A DNA stretch of 42,503 bases from Anaerolineae bacterium. Lineage in GTDB: Bacteria > Chloroflexota > Anaerolineae > 4572-78 > J111. The notes below the pieces were generated by a model. It worked only from the letters and a program-made list of their open reading frames with translations. It was not told the origin of the DNA and made no database searches. Position numbers and translations under genes: made by a program. Within the stretch, counting starts at the first letter, position 1; every line of letters begins with the position of its first letter. The stretch is taken from NCBI GenBank assembly GCA_016931895.1, contig JAFGDY010000038.1, positions 1 through 42,503 on the forward strand. Direction: 5' to 3'. Shown piece by piece: positions 7,981 through 15,890 of this stretch.

Positions 7981-9629
7981 AAACGCGCCCGGATTTGCCC
8001 GTCCCGCAATTCCCAAATGCCCGTCGTAGCCCGGCGAATAAAAGCGCGGTCGTGGGCCACGGCCAACATTGTGCCGGGAAATTGAGCCAGGGCCTCTTCA
8101 AAACGCTCCCGGCTGGGGATGTCAAGATGATTGACCGGCTCATCGAGCAGTAAAAAATTACAGCCCTGCGCCACCAGCAGAGCCAGCATCAGCCGCGCCC
8201 GCTCGCCAAAACTAAGGTCGCCCACCCTCACAAACACGTCGTCGCCGCTAAAGAGGAAAAAGTGCAAAAAACGGCGTATCTCGGTTTGGTCCATCTTAAC
8301 GGCCTCGGCCCGGATAGTATCATAAGGGGTCAGGTCCGGCTCCAGAATCTCTTGCTCTTGAGCCATATAGCCCAATTTAACCCCTGCGCCCAACTGCACT
8401 TGCCCGGCTGTCGGGGCCAACTCCCCGGCGATGAGGCGCAGCAGGGTGGTTTTGCCTTCTCCGTTGGGGCCAACCAGGGCCGCCCGCTGGCCGTGGGTGA
8501 GGATTAAATTGACCCGGCTAAAAAGCGCCCGCTCCCCAAAAGCCATAGCCAGGTTTTCCAGGCGCAACACCTGGCGCGCGCCGCCGGCGTCGTCGGCAAA
8601 ATCAACTTTCAATTGCCAACGGCGCGACGGTTTATCAACGCGCTCTTCGGTGAGCAGTCGCTCTACCCGCCGTTCAATTTGTTTGGCCCGGGCCACCGTC
8701 CGGGTAGATTGGTCGGAAAAGAAACCCTTGGCAAACTTGTCGCCGCTGTCGCCTTTGCCGCCCCGTTTCATTTTGGCCTGACCCCGCAGCCGGCGGGCTG
8801 CGTTTTGCAGCCGGAAAACTTCGTCCTGTTGGTCCTGGTAGGCTTGCCACTGCCGTTCTATCTCGCGGGTCAGGGTTTCGGTGTAAGCAGTATAATTTCC
8901 GGCAAAGTCGCGCAGGGTGTGGGTGGCCGGGTCTATGACCAAGGTGCGGGTGGTGGCGGCATCCAAAAAGGCCCGGTCGTGCGACACCAGCAAAACCGCG
9001 CCATCGTAATTACGCAGCCATTCTTCCAGCCAGGCCAGGGCGTCAAGGTCAAGGTGATTGGTCGGCTCGTCCAGCAGCAGCAGGCACGGCCGGCGGGTCA
9101 ACAGCCCGGCCAAACCCAATCGTGTTTTTTGCCCGCCGCTTAATTTTTCAACCGGCAGGTCGCGCGGCACCTCGGCCAGGCCCAGACCGGTGAGAATGGC
9201 CTCCCGCCGGGCTTCCAACGTGTAACCGCCGGCAGCCTCAAAACGGGCTTCGGCCCCGGCGTAGGCGGTAGTGAGGGCGTCAAGCTGGGTAGCAGAAGCA
9301 GGTTTTGCCATCAGCCCGGCGTAATGCTGCATATCGGCCCAGGCCTGGCTATGCCCGGCCGTAGCGCGGGCCAGGGCCGCATTAACCGTTTCCCCGGCCT
9401 CAAAAATCAGGGCCTGGGCCAGGTAGCCCACCTCCAGTTCCGGCGGGTCAAACCGCACGCTGCCGCCATCGGCCTGCTCCTGCCCGGCGATGAGGCGCAG
9501 CAGCGTGGTTTTGCCGCAGCCGTTTGGCCCCACCAGGCCCACCCGCTCGCCGAAGTTGACGACAAAAGAGACATCGGCCAGAACGGTCTCCAGACCATAA
9601 CTTTTGCATAGTTTGGTGACGTGTAACAT
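7977..9629 (-). CDS. ABC-F family ATPase (ribosome protection/translation factor type)
   Basis: Two ABC cassettes lie in one 550-residue chain without membrane segments. Cassette 1 has Walker A GPNGCGKTT (Lys40), signature LSGGQ and Walker B LLLLDEPTNHLD. Cassette 2 has GPNGEGKTT, signature LSFGE (one residue off the usual LSGGE) and LLLDEPVNHLD. The charged linker between them, rich in Arg and Lys (about residues 240-330), is where ABC-F proteins reach into the ribosome. Members either tune translation or dislodge antibiotics; the subfamily cannot be set by eye. It is the second gene after an Eis-like acetyltransferase, 42 bases apart, behind a leader ORF and two terminators, a setting that favours a resistance or stress role. 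Confidence 0.88.
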   Translation of the reverse strand: MLHVTKLCKSYGLETVLADVSFVVNFGERVGLVGPNGCGKTTLLRLIAGQEQADGGSVRFDPPELEVGYLAQALIFEAGETVNAALARATAGHSQAWADMQHYAGLMAKPASATQLDALTTAYAGAEARFEAAGGYTLEARREAILTGLGLAEVPRDLPVEKLSGGQKTRLGLAGLLTRRPCLLLLDEPTNHLDLDALAWLEEWLRNYDGAVLLVSHDRAFLDAATTRTLVIDPATHTLRDFAGNYTAYTETLTREIERQWQAYQDQQDEVFRLQNAARRLRGQAKMKRGGKGDSGDKFAKGFFSDQSTRTVARAKQIERRVERLLTEERVDKPSRRWQLKVDFADDAGGARQVLRLENLAMAFGERALFSRVNLILTHGQRAALVGPNGEGKTTLLRLIAGELAPTAGQVQLGAGVKLGYMAQEQEILEPDLTPYDTIRAEAVKMDQTEIRRFLHFFLFSGDDVFVRVGDLSFGERARLMLALLVAQGCNFLLLDEPVNHLDIPSRERFEEALAQFPGTMLAVAHDRAFIRRATTGIWELRDGQIRARF

Positions 9630-9671
9630 TCAGCGTCTCTCTATTCTGAGTTAATCCAGACCCGGTCTTCG

Positions 9672-11027
9672 CTAGACCATTTGCATAACCCACGAGGCCT
9701 GCCGGGGAAAGAGCGCGTTGAGCAGCAGCGCCGGCTCTTCCTCGGCCCAACAATCGGGATAGGCGTTGCGCAGTTCGGCCAGGGAGCGATACCCAAAGAG
9801 CAGTTTCAAAAAGACCAGGGGCGGGAATCCGGCTCCGGCCCGTTCTTTTTCATCGGCAGGCTGCCGCCACGCTTCGGCAACAGCCAACCGGCCTTGCTCA
9901 AATACCAGGCGCAATCCGCCCCGGTAAAAGGTGATTTTTAATTCGCCGCTATAACCACTCATCACCGAATCGGCCAGTCGTTTTTCCAGGGCCGGGGCAA
10001 TATGGCGCATAAAACCCGGCACATCCGGCACGCGGATGTACCAGCCGTAAGGGTTCTGCAACTTATCCAATTGAGCGTCAAACGCTTCATAGGCCGGGTG
10101 GTCGGCGCCCAGGCCAAACCGAATGGTGGTGAATTCTCTCTTTGGGCCATCCTTGTTGTTTTCATTAAGGGCGGCCAGACGCGCTTCGCCGTGCGCCTTG
10201 AGCGCGCGCGCAACGGTAGGCAAAACCGTCCGTAGGGAAATCCCTTCGGCCACCGCCAGCGCCCAGGTTTCCACCCGGGACCCCCATAGTTCAGCCGAAT
10301 AGGAATAGGTGCCAACCACGTCGTTGTCGGCGTTGGTCAGGCAGTTGACCCGCCCCATAAAGTGGCGGTGTCTCAGTTCGTAGAGCCAGCGAGTCTCATC
10401 CATTGGCACGGTCACCAATTTGTCCACGGCGCAGCGTTGATAAAGACGGATCAGGGTAGGGATGTCGGCTTCCGTGGCCGGGCGAACCCGGTATGGTTCG
10501 GTTTCATCCTCTTTCAACTCCGGCACCCTGCTCACGGGTAAATTGCGACCGCCTCCCAAGTTCAGGGCGTACTCGTAACCAAACTGGCGGTAAAACCAGG
10601 GGATGCCGGTGATGCCCTGCACTTGATGGCCGTAGGCGTCGCTCAAGGTGTGAATGGCCTCAAAGACATGGCGGGCCAGGCCGCGCCGCCGGTAGGCCGG
10701 GTCGGTGCCGACCAGTTCGGGCTGGCCCATTTTAAAAGGAATGCCATGGTAATGCCATATTTGCGGAATAAGGCAGGTGGCGCTGACAATTTTGTGGGCC
10801 TGAGTATCTTCTACCAGCACAAAATCTTGGGCCAGCATGGTCGGGTGTTGGCCTAACATCAATACTCTGGTCCAGGCAGGTAAAAAGCTCATCGGCTCCC
10901 CGTCCATCAGATGAATCCGCGAGTTGAATTCGGCCACGGCTTCGGTATCCTCCGGGGCGGCCAGGCGCAGAACCAGGCCATCGCCCAGGGGGCGGGGTAG
11001 ATTTAGGGTATCGTGTGGTGCAGACAT
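9672..11027 (-). CDS. GNAT acetyltransferase with sterol-carrier-like C-terminus (Eis-like)
   Basis: ATG 11027 follows a GGAGG site. Residues about 15-160 form a GNAT domain with the acetyl-CoA loop in TDPAYRRRGLARHV, and about 175-310 a second GNAT-like half. The C-terminal 110 residues resemble the SCP2-like domain of Eis proteins. Eis enzymes acetylate aminoglycosides, polyamines or proteins at several amines using acetyl-CoA. The substrate here is not readable. The gene is co-directional with the ABC-F gene, and its long leader (11028-11320) holds a small ORF and two intrinsic terminators, suggesting control by transcription attenuation. Confidence 0.8.
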   Translation of the reverse strand: MSAPHDTLNLPRPLGDGLVLRLAAPEDTEAVAEFNSRIHLMDGEPMSFLPAWTRVLMLGQHPTMLAQDFVLVEDTQAHKIVSATCLIPQIWHYHGIPFKMGQPELVGTDPAYRRRGLARHVFEAIHTLSDAYGHQVQGITGIPWFYRQFGYEYALNLGGGRNLPVSRVPELKEDETEPYRVRPATEADIPTLIRLYQRCAVDKLVTVPMDETRWLYELRHRHFMGRVNCLTNADNDVVGTYSYSAELWGSRVETWALAVAEGISLRTVLPTVARALKAHGEARLAALNENNKDGPKREFTTIRFGLGADHPAYEAFDAQLDKLQNPYGWYIRVPDVPGFMRHIAPALEKRLADSVMSGYSGELKITFYRGGLRLVFEQGRLAVAEAWRQPADEKERAGAGFPPLVFLKLLFGYRSLAELRNAYPDCWAEEEPALLLNALFPRQASWVMQMV

Positions 11028-11069
11028 TTCATAACCTCCGGTAGTGTTTTAGGATTTTTGGATGACAAC

Positions 11070-11095
11070 AAAAAAGCCGCGAAAAGATTCCGCGG
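11070..11095 (-). terminator. Second leader terminator (T2) before the Eis-like gene
   Basis: On the minus strand a CCGCG/CGCGG stem with an 8-9-base loop (11077-11095) is followed by six T (11070-11075). It lies only about 45 bases before the start codon, so it must be bypassed for expression. Its 5' arm CCGCGG is self-complementary to the 3' arm of terminator T1. Confidence 0.7.
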
Positions 11096-11124
11096 TTTTG
11101 ATGACTCATCAACAGGTGAAGTTT

Positions 11125-11161
11125 CAAAAAATAAAAAACCGCGGGCGGAATGTGCCCACGG
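11125..11161 (-). terminator. First leader terminator (T1) after the 30-codon leader ORF
   Basis: On the minus strand CCGTGGGC pairs with GCCCGCGG (stem 11139-11161, one G-U, 7-base loop) and is followed by TTTTTTATTTTTT (11126-11138). This is a textbook intrinsic terminator placed 40 bases after the leader ORF stop. A GGGG/CCCC hairpin precedes it. Confidence 0.8.
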
Positions 11162-11200
11162 CTTGGGGACTAAACAAGTTGCCCCGTCAAATTGACATAA

Positions 11201-11293
11201 CTACAAGCCAGTAGACGCACTCCAACAAAATACGGCCGCATTGCCGCCGCCGAAATCTTGCGGGATGACCCGTTTAATCATTTTGTCACCCAT
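11201..11293 (-). CDS. 30-residue leader peptide of the Eis/ABC-F operon
   Basis: ATG 11293 has an excellent AAAGGAG site 9 bases upstream, and the RNA is predicted to start only 27 bases before it. The peptide starts MGDKMIKRVIPQDF and ends CWSASTGL; it matches no family I know. It is followed by terminator T1. An 8-base segment beside its ribosome site (AGACGCAC, 11297-11304) is exactly complementary to one in its last codons (11213-11220), so the RNA can close on itself around the ORF. The layout is that of a ribosome-sensing leader: stalling would change which hairpins form. That the signal is an antibiotic is inferred from the downstream genes. Confidence 0.65.
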   Translation of the reverse strand: MGDKMIKRVIPQDFGGGNAAVFCWSASTGL

Positions 11294-11326
11294 GGGGTGC
11301 GTCTCCTTTCCACGATGTTAGAGAAC

Positions 11327-11354
11327 ATTATATTGGATTGCGGGAATTTGTCAA
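11327..11354 (-). promoter_or_regulatory. Consensus promoter of the leader/Eis/ABC-F operon
   Basis: Minus strand TTGACA (11349-11354), 16 bases, TATAAT (11327-11332): both hexamers are perfect. A strong constitutive promoter followed by terminators is typical of attenuation. Confidence 0.8.
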
Positions 11355-11492
11355 TTTGCGTTTTCTATTAACCAAAGTTTGGCCGATGCCCTCGATTTTT
11401 TGGGTTTGATTTGCCAAATCTGTCTCTTCTTGACCACCAAATTAAGGAGATTCCTCGCTATCACTCGGAGCAACATGGGGGCTGAACAGTGA

Positions 11493-13088
11493 CTATTTTT
11501 CAGGCAAAGCAAGTTTAGGGAACAGGACGCCGTCAGGTTGCACCATTGTGCCGGCCGGGTAGCGGCCCCAGATTGACACTTCGGCCCAATCCCCGTTGGG
11601 TTCCAGAGCAAGGCCAAGTTGCCGGGCGATTTTTTCGCCGGTAGCCGGCAAGAAGGGATGGCAATAATCCGCCACCAACCGTAGCGTTTCGGCCAGGTTG
11701 TAGAGAGTTGTGGCCAATCTGGCCTCGATGGTCGGGTCTTGCCGACGCTGTTTGGCCAGAACCCACGGCTGTACCTCGACGATGTATTTGTTGGCTACAG
11801 CGATGAGGTCCCAAATCGCGGCCAGGGCCTCGTGCAAAGCAAACCGGGCGATAGCCGTGTCTACCCGTTCTGGCAGAGTCTGGGCGGCGTTGAGCAAGAG
11901 CTGGTCAATGGCTTCGGTTGGTCCCGGGGCCGGGACCAGGCCATCGTAATAGCGAGTGACCATTCCCACCACCCGGCTCAAGAGATTGCCCAACTGGTCG
12001 GCCAGGTTGGCGTTGTAGGCGCGGACGAACCGCTCCCAGGTGAAGTCGCCGTCTTCGGTGGCCTTGATTTCGCGGAGCAGGTAGTAGCGCAGGGCTTCGG
12101 CGCCGTATTGTTGGGCTACCGCCACCGGGTCAATGGCATTGCCCAGTGATTTGCTCACTTTTTCCCCGGCCAGGGTGATATAGCCATGAATGAAGATGGT
12201 GGTCGGCAAACGCACGCCCGCCGAAAGCAGCATGGCGGGCCAGTAGACGGCGTGAAAGCGGGTGATCCCTTTGCCAATCACGTGTACCCGGCAGGGGTTG
12301 TCCTGCCAATAACGCCGGTACAGGTCATCTTCCTGGGCATAGTTTAGGGCGGTAATGTAGTTGCCTAACGCATCAAACCAAACATACATAACCTGCCCAG
12401 GATCATGAGGCACGGGGATACCCCAGCCGTGCGCCCTGGCCCGGGAGCGGGAGATGCTGAAATCGTGCAAGCCGGCGTGGATGAAGCTGAGGACTTCGTT
12501 TTTGCGGGTGTCCGGCACAATGCGCAATTGGCCGGACTCAATCAGGGCGGACAGCGGGTCAGTGTACCGCGATAGGCGGAAGAAGTAGTTTTCCTCTGCG
12601 ATGAGTTCCGGCGGGAGGCGATGTTCCGGGCACAGGCCGTCAATTAATTCCTCGGCGGTGTAGAATTGCTCGCAGCCCACGCAGTAGAGACCCTGATAAC
12701 TGCGCCGGTAAATGTCGCCGTTTTGCTCGCAAGCCTGCCACAATTTGCGGACGCCGTCCAGGTGGCGGGCTTCGGCGCTGGTGCGAATGAAATCATCAAA
12801 CGACAGGTGCAACAAGTCGCGCAGGGCGTAAAAGTAGGCCGCGTTGCGATCAACCAGAGCCTGGGTAGAGACGCCTTCACGCTCGGCGGCTTGCACATTT
12901 TTGAGACTGTTTTCATCGGTGCCGGTCAAAAAGCGCACATCCTCCCCGTTGCGGCGATGGTAGCGGGCCAGGGCGTCGGTGAGAACAAATTCCAGGGCGT
13001 GGCCGATGTGAGGCCGGGCGTTCACGTAAGGAATCGCTGTGGTGATAAAATAGGGCGGTTTGGCACCGTTTGGATGTTGCTTGGTCAT
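11493..13088 (-). CDS. metG: Methionyl-tRNA synthetase
   Basis: This class I synthetase charges tRNA-Met with methionine. HIGH is at residues 27-30 (ARPHIGHALEF) and KMSKS appears as KVSKS from Lys310. A zinc-knuckle half, CVGC...CPEH, lies around residue 125-150. The start is ATG 13088, behind a strong GAGGAGG site; a longer open frame to 13190 runs through the terminator hairpin and is rejected. At 531 residues it has the catalytic core and anticodon-binding helices but no C-terminal EMAP-type tRNA-binding domain, as in many short bacterial MetRS. The gene sits behind a methionine-rich leader peptide and an intrinsic terminator, so charged tRNA-Met levels probably control it. Confidence 0.95.
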   Translation of the reverse strand: MTKQHPNGAKPPYFITTAIPYVNARPHIGHALEFVLTDALARYHRRNGEDVRFLTGTDENSLKNVQAAEREGVSTQALVDRNAAYFYALRDLLHLSFDDFIRTSAEARHLDGVRKLWQACEQNGDIYRRSYQGLYCVGCEQFYTAEELIDGLCPEHRLPPELIAEENYFFRLSRYTDPLSALIESGQLRIVPDTRKNEVLSFIHAGLHDFSISRSRARAHGWGIPVPHDPGQVMYVWFDALGNYITALNYAQEDDLYRRYWQDNPCRVHVIGKGITRFHAVYWPAMLLSAGVRLPTTIFIHGYITLAGEKVSKSLGNAIDPVAVAQQYGAEALRYYLLREIKATEDGDFTWERFVRAYNANLADQLGNLLSRVVGMVTRYYDGLVPAPGPTEAIDQLLLNAAQTLPERVDTAIARFALHEALAAIWDLIAVANKYIVEVQPWVLAKQRRQDPTIEARLATTLYNLAETLRLVADYCHPFLPATGEKIARQLGLALEPNGDWAEVSIWGRYPAGTMVQPDGVLFPKLALPEK

Positions 13089-13111
13089 GATATTCCTCCT
13101 CGGATAAAAAC

Positions 13112-13142
13112 AAAAAAGGGCCGCCCTCTGCCGGGCGGCCCT
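13112..13142 (-). terminator. Attenuator terminator of metG
   Basis: Minus strand AGGGCCGCCC and GGGCGGCCCT form a perfect 10-bp stem (13133-13142 with 13117-13126) with a 6-base loop, followed by six T. It lies 25 bases after the leader peptide stop and 24 bases before the metG start codon, so it can only be a regulated terminator for this gene. Confidence 0.9.
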
Positions 13143-13167
13143 TGAATTTTCACGGTTAGTTACTTCA

Positions 13168-13272
13168 TCAACTTTTGCGGGCAGCAGCAAGCATGGGCAA
13201 AATAAAGCGCGGCAGGCCGCGCATGCGCATACCCATGCTCATTAAGAAAATAACTGATAAAACGTTCAACAT
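13168..13272 (-). CDS. Methionine-rich leader peptide of metG
   Basis: This 34-codon ORF starts at ATG 13272 with a GAGG site 8 bases upstream, about 18 bases after the predicted RNA start. Six of 34 codons are Met, and codons 11, 13, 15 and 17 alternate Met with Ser, Gly and Arg (MSMGMRM). Codon 17 abuts a perfect 7-bp hairpin (GCGCGGC at 13207-13213 with GCCGCGC at 13216-13222). The 3' side of that hairpin also offers CTGCCG, complementary to CGGCAG in the terminator's 5' side and loop. A ribosome stalled for lack of Met-tRNA would cover the 5' side of the hairpin and free the 3' side. This is the geometry of amino-acid leader attenuators such as trp and pheST. The peptide is otherwise hydrophobic and has no known family. 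Confidence 0.8.
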   Translation of the reverse strand: MLNVLSVIFLMSMGMRMRGLPRFILPMLAAARKS

Positions 13273-13297
13273 TTCTGCTACCTCACGATCTGGTTAA

Positions 13298-13325
13298 ATT
13301 ATACCTGAATTGAGTTATTCGTCAA
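13298..13325 (-). promoter_or_regulatory. Promoter of the metG leader
   Basis: Minus strand TTGACG (13320-13325), 16 bases, TATAAT (13298-13303). It overlaps the divergent promoter at 13310-13338, so the two may compete for RNA polymerase. Confidence 0.8.
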
Positions 13326-13338
13326 GGGTTAGTATAAT
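13310..13338 (+). promoter_or_regulatory. Promoter of the AIR synthase-like gene
   Basis: TTGAGT (13310-13315), 17 bases, TATAAT (13333-13338); predicted RNA start near 13345, with a GGAG site before ATG 13362. It interleaves with the metG promoter on the other strand. Confidence 0.7.
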
Positions 13339-13361
13339 TAAAAAAGTTAGCGGAGTAAAAC

Positions 13362-14381
13362 ATGGCTACAAACCACCCTTACCCCATCGGTAAACTCCCC
13401 GTTGCAGACCTGGCTCAATTATTGGGCCGGTATGCTCCCGGCGACCCCCGGTTGATTGTGGGCGCAGCCATCGGCGAAGACGCCGCCGTGATTGAACTGG
13501 GCGACCGCTACCTGGTAGTTGCCACCGACCCCATTACTTTTGCCACGGATGAAATTGGCTGGTATGCGGTGAATATCAACGCCAATGATGTGGCCTGCAC
13601 CGGGGCCGCGCCGCGCTGGTTTCTGGCCACCCTGCTCTTGCCCGAAAATCGAACCTCGCCGGAATTGGTTGAGAAGATATTCAGCCAGATTACCTCGGCC
13701 TGCGAGGAGTTGGGCATCACCCTGGCCGGGGGGCATACGGAAATCACCTATGGGCTAAATCGCCCCATCATCGTTGGGCAAATGTTGGGTGAGGTTGCTC
13801 CGGCCAAAATGGTCAGCACAAACGGGGCGCAGGCGGGCGATGATTTGATTTTGACCAAGGGCATTGCCATTGAAGCAACAGCCATCATTGCCAGGGAAAA
13901 GCGGCAAGAGTTATTAGAACTGTTTGATGAAGATATCCTTACTGGCTACGCGAATTTCTTGCATGCGCCAGGCATCAGCGTGGTCAAAGATGCGGCCGTG
14001 GCCATGGCCGTTGGCGGCGTGCGCGCCATGCACGATCCCACCGAAGGCGGCGTGGCCGGCGGCCTGCACGAGTTGGCCGAGGCCGCCAACGTGGGCCTGG
14101 AAATCTTTGCCGCGAAACTGCCCTACCTGCCGGAGACGGTGGCGCTCTGCGAGCATTTTGGCCTGGACCCGTTGGGCGTTATTGCTTCCGGGGCGTTGCT
14201 CATTGCGGCGGACCCGCATTTTACCGGCGAAATTGTCAAACAATTAGCGCAAGCCGGTCTTGTCGCCGGCGTGATTGGCCGGACACAACCGCCGGAACAG
14301 GGGCGCATGCTGGTTGATCAAAACGGTTCGCATCCCCTGCCCGCCTTTGCCCGCGACGAGATCACGCGGTTGTTTGAATAA
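13362..14381 (+). CDS. AIR synthase-related protein (PurM/HypE superfamily)
   Basis: The 339-residue protein has the family layout: an N-terminal ATP-binding half with IGEDAAVIELGD and the NINANDVACTGAAPRWF motif, a GGHTEIT loop near residue 123, and a C-terminal half with MHDPTEGGVAGGL. These match HypE-type and PurM-type ATP-dependent enzymes, which activate an amide or thiocarbamate oxygen with ATP. The C-terminus ends in ITRLFE and lacks the terminal cysteine motif that HypE needs to carry a thiocarbamate, and no hyp genes are nearby, so it is not a classical hydrogenase maturation protein. The substrate is unknown. It stands alone, divergent from metG. Confidence 0.8.
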   Translation: MATNHPYPIGKLPVADLAQLLGRYAPGDPRLIVGAAIGEDAAVIELGDRYLVVATDPITFATDEIGWYAVNINANDVACTGAAPRWFLATLLLPENRTSPELVEKIFSQITSACEELGITLAGGHTEITYGLNRPIIVGQMLGEVAPAKMVSTNGAQAGDDLILTKGIAIEATAIIAREKRQELLELFDEDILTGYANFLHAPGISVVKDAAVAMAVGGVRAMHDPTEGGVAGGLHELAEAANVGLEIFAAKLPYLPETVALCEHFGLDPLGVIASGALLIAADPHFTGEIVKQLAQAGLVAGVIGRTQPPEQGRMLVDQNGSHPLPAFARDEITRLFE

Positions 14382-14402
14382 GGGTTGGGTTTTAGCCCTA
14401 AC

Positions 14403-14430
14403 TTGACCAATCACCCAAGCTGTTTATAAT
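14403..14430 (+). promoter_or_regulatory. Promoter of the HAD hydrolase gene
   Basis: TTGACC (14403-14408), 16 bases, TATAAT (14425-14430). Predicted RNA start near 14437 gives a 72-base leader. Confidence 0.65.
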
Positions 14431-14508
14431 TGAATCAGTCGTGGCCTATCTCACCAAGATTGCGCTTTTCAGCCAACACAGGCCAGACCTCGGGAGGTTG
14501 ACCCGCTT

Positions 14509-15210
14509 GTGACCCAAAAACGTCGTTATGATATGGTAATTTTTGATGTAGGCGGAACCCTGGTCGGCTTTGAAGATGACGCGCCGTTTGGCGAAGTGCT
14601 GGCCCGGATTGACCCGCCTCACCGTTTCACCTCGGCCAACGAATTACGCTTGAGCATGCTTCACACCCTCTCGGCCCGCCGCCACGAGGCCATTGGCATG
14701 GTTGACGACAACGAAATCAACAATTGGTGGCGCACTATCTTTGAAGAGCTTTTTCCGGGTAACCCCGCCGCCGCTATGCACATGTGGGAGCTGTTCAAGC
14801 ACAGTTATTTCGACAGCCTTTTTCCTGACACTTTGCCCACGCTCCGGCGGTTTCAAGAGTTGGGCGTGGGCATGGGCATTGTGTCTAATTACGGCGCTCA
14901 CCTAATTTACACGCTGTACAAACTCAATATTTATGATTACTTTAAATTTGTCATTGTCTCTTCCCTGGTAGGCGTGGCCAAACCCGATCGCGGCATTTTT
15001 GAAATAGCCATTGAAAAAGCAGGTGTTCCTCCGAACCGAATTCTCTACGTGGGCGACAACGTGACCGACGATATTGACGGCAGCCACAACGCCGGCCTTG
15101 ACGCCATCCTCATCAACCGCCCCGGTCGCAACCCCAGCACCGCCCCCCTTGTCATTGACAGCCTGCTTGAATTAGAGCGGTTTGTTTTCCCAGACAAAGC
15201 ACCGGCCTAA
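14509..15210 (+). CDS. HAD family hydrolase
   Basis: The start is GTG 14509 behind GGGAGG. The four HAD motifs are present: FDVGGTL (motif I, nucleophile Asp near residue 12), VSNYG (motif II Ser), a Lys in VAKPDRGIF (III) and GDNVTDD (IV). A helical cap lies between motifs I and II. In motif I the second Asp is replaced by Gly (DVGGT), seen in some phosphatase-like HADs and in groups with altered acid catalysis, so activity should not be assumed to be a standard phosphatase. The substrate is unknown. The helix-hairpin-helix gene follows 32 bases later and is probably co-transcribed. Confidence 0.82.
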   Translation: MTQKRRYDMVIFDVGGTLVGFEDDAPFGEVLARIDPPHRFTSANELRLSMLHTLSARRHEAIGMVDDNEINNWWRTIFEELFPGNPAAAMHMWELFKHSYFDSLFPDTLPTLRRFQELGVGMGIVSNYGAHLIYTLYKLNIYDYFKFVIVSSLVGVAKPDRGIFEIAIEKAGVPPNRILYVGDNVTDDIDGSHNAGLDAILINRPGRNPSTAPLVIDSLLELERFVFPDKAPA

Positions 15211-15242
15211 TTTAGGCCCAGACAGCATCAAAGGAAACCCCC

Positions 15243-15887
15243 ATGAGCAACACCCGTCAACTTTACATTTGGTTGGAAGGCAATTTTGAGCGTCCGCCCA
15301 AAATTGAAGCCAAAGTGGCCGCGACGATGCCTCTGCGCGAATTCAGAGAGAAATTCGTGGCTACCGATCAATCTTTTTTGATCATGCGTGTTTACGCCGC
15401 CGCAGATGACGAGGGCCGGCAATTTACCGTAAGTCTCCACCCCGCTCTGGAAAACCTGGAAACAACTAACGAAACCATCGCTGGCGCGACTCTCACCGGC
15501 ATCAAAGGCATTGGGCGCAAATACACGGCCATGCTGCGGGAAGCCGGGATAGAGTCTATAGAAGATTTGCGCGAAGCCGGGACCACGCCGGCCAAACGGG
15601 CCAGGTTGGCCCAAAAAACCGGGCGCAACGAAACTATCATTCTGCACTGGGTGCAACTGGCCGACCTCATGCGCCTTGAGGGGGTGGGCGAAGATTACAG
15701 CGCCCTGTTGTGGGAGGCCGGCGTCACCGCTCCCGCCGATTTGCCCAAACAAAACCCGGAACGCCTGCTCCAACTGCTCACCCGGGCCAATGCCGAAAAA
15801 CGCCTCACCCATCGTTTGCCCTCCCTGGGGCAAATCACCGCCTGGATTGAGCAGGCCAGGGAACTACCGGTATTGGTGAAAACATAA
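15243..15887 (+). CDS. Helix-hairpin-helix protein (DUF4332-like)
   Basis: Starts at ATG 15243 after AAAGGA. Residues 1-75 are a beta-rich N-terminal part without a known match. Residues about 80-200 contain two helix-hairpin-helix units, LTGIKGIGRKYTAMLREAGI and MRLEGVGEDYSALLWEAGV, each with the GhG hairpin, as in DUF4332 proteins. Such units bind DNA backbone or mediate protein contacts. No catalytic motif is seen. It ends three bases before the stop of the convergent AraC-type regulator. Confidence 0.65.
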   Translation: MSNTRQLYIWLEGNFERPPKIEAKVAATMPLREFREKFVATDQSFLIMRVYAAADDEGRQFTVSLHPALENLETTNETIAGATLTGIKGIGRKYTAMLREAGIESIEDLREAGTTPAKRARLAQKTGRNETIILHWVQLADLMRLEGVGEDYSALLWEAGVTAPADLPKQNPERLLQLLTRANAEKRLTHRLPSLGQITAWIEQARELPVLVKT

Positions 15888-15890
15888 AGC

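Noticed and set aside
13089-13190. Longer N-terminus for MetRS
   Set aside because: The extension would translate through a perfect terminator hairpin, and the strong GAGGAGG site lies at ATG 13088.
13088-13290. T-box riboswitch as the metG control element
   Set aside because: The leader is too short and lacks specifier-stem and antiterminator features; a Met-rich ORF with its own ribosome site explains it better.
13362-14381. HypE hydrogenase maturation protein
   Set aside because: The terminal cysteine motif of HypE is missing and no hyp genes are nearby; kept as AIR synthase-related only.
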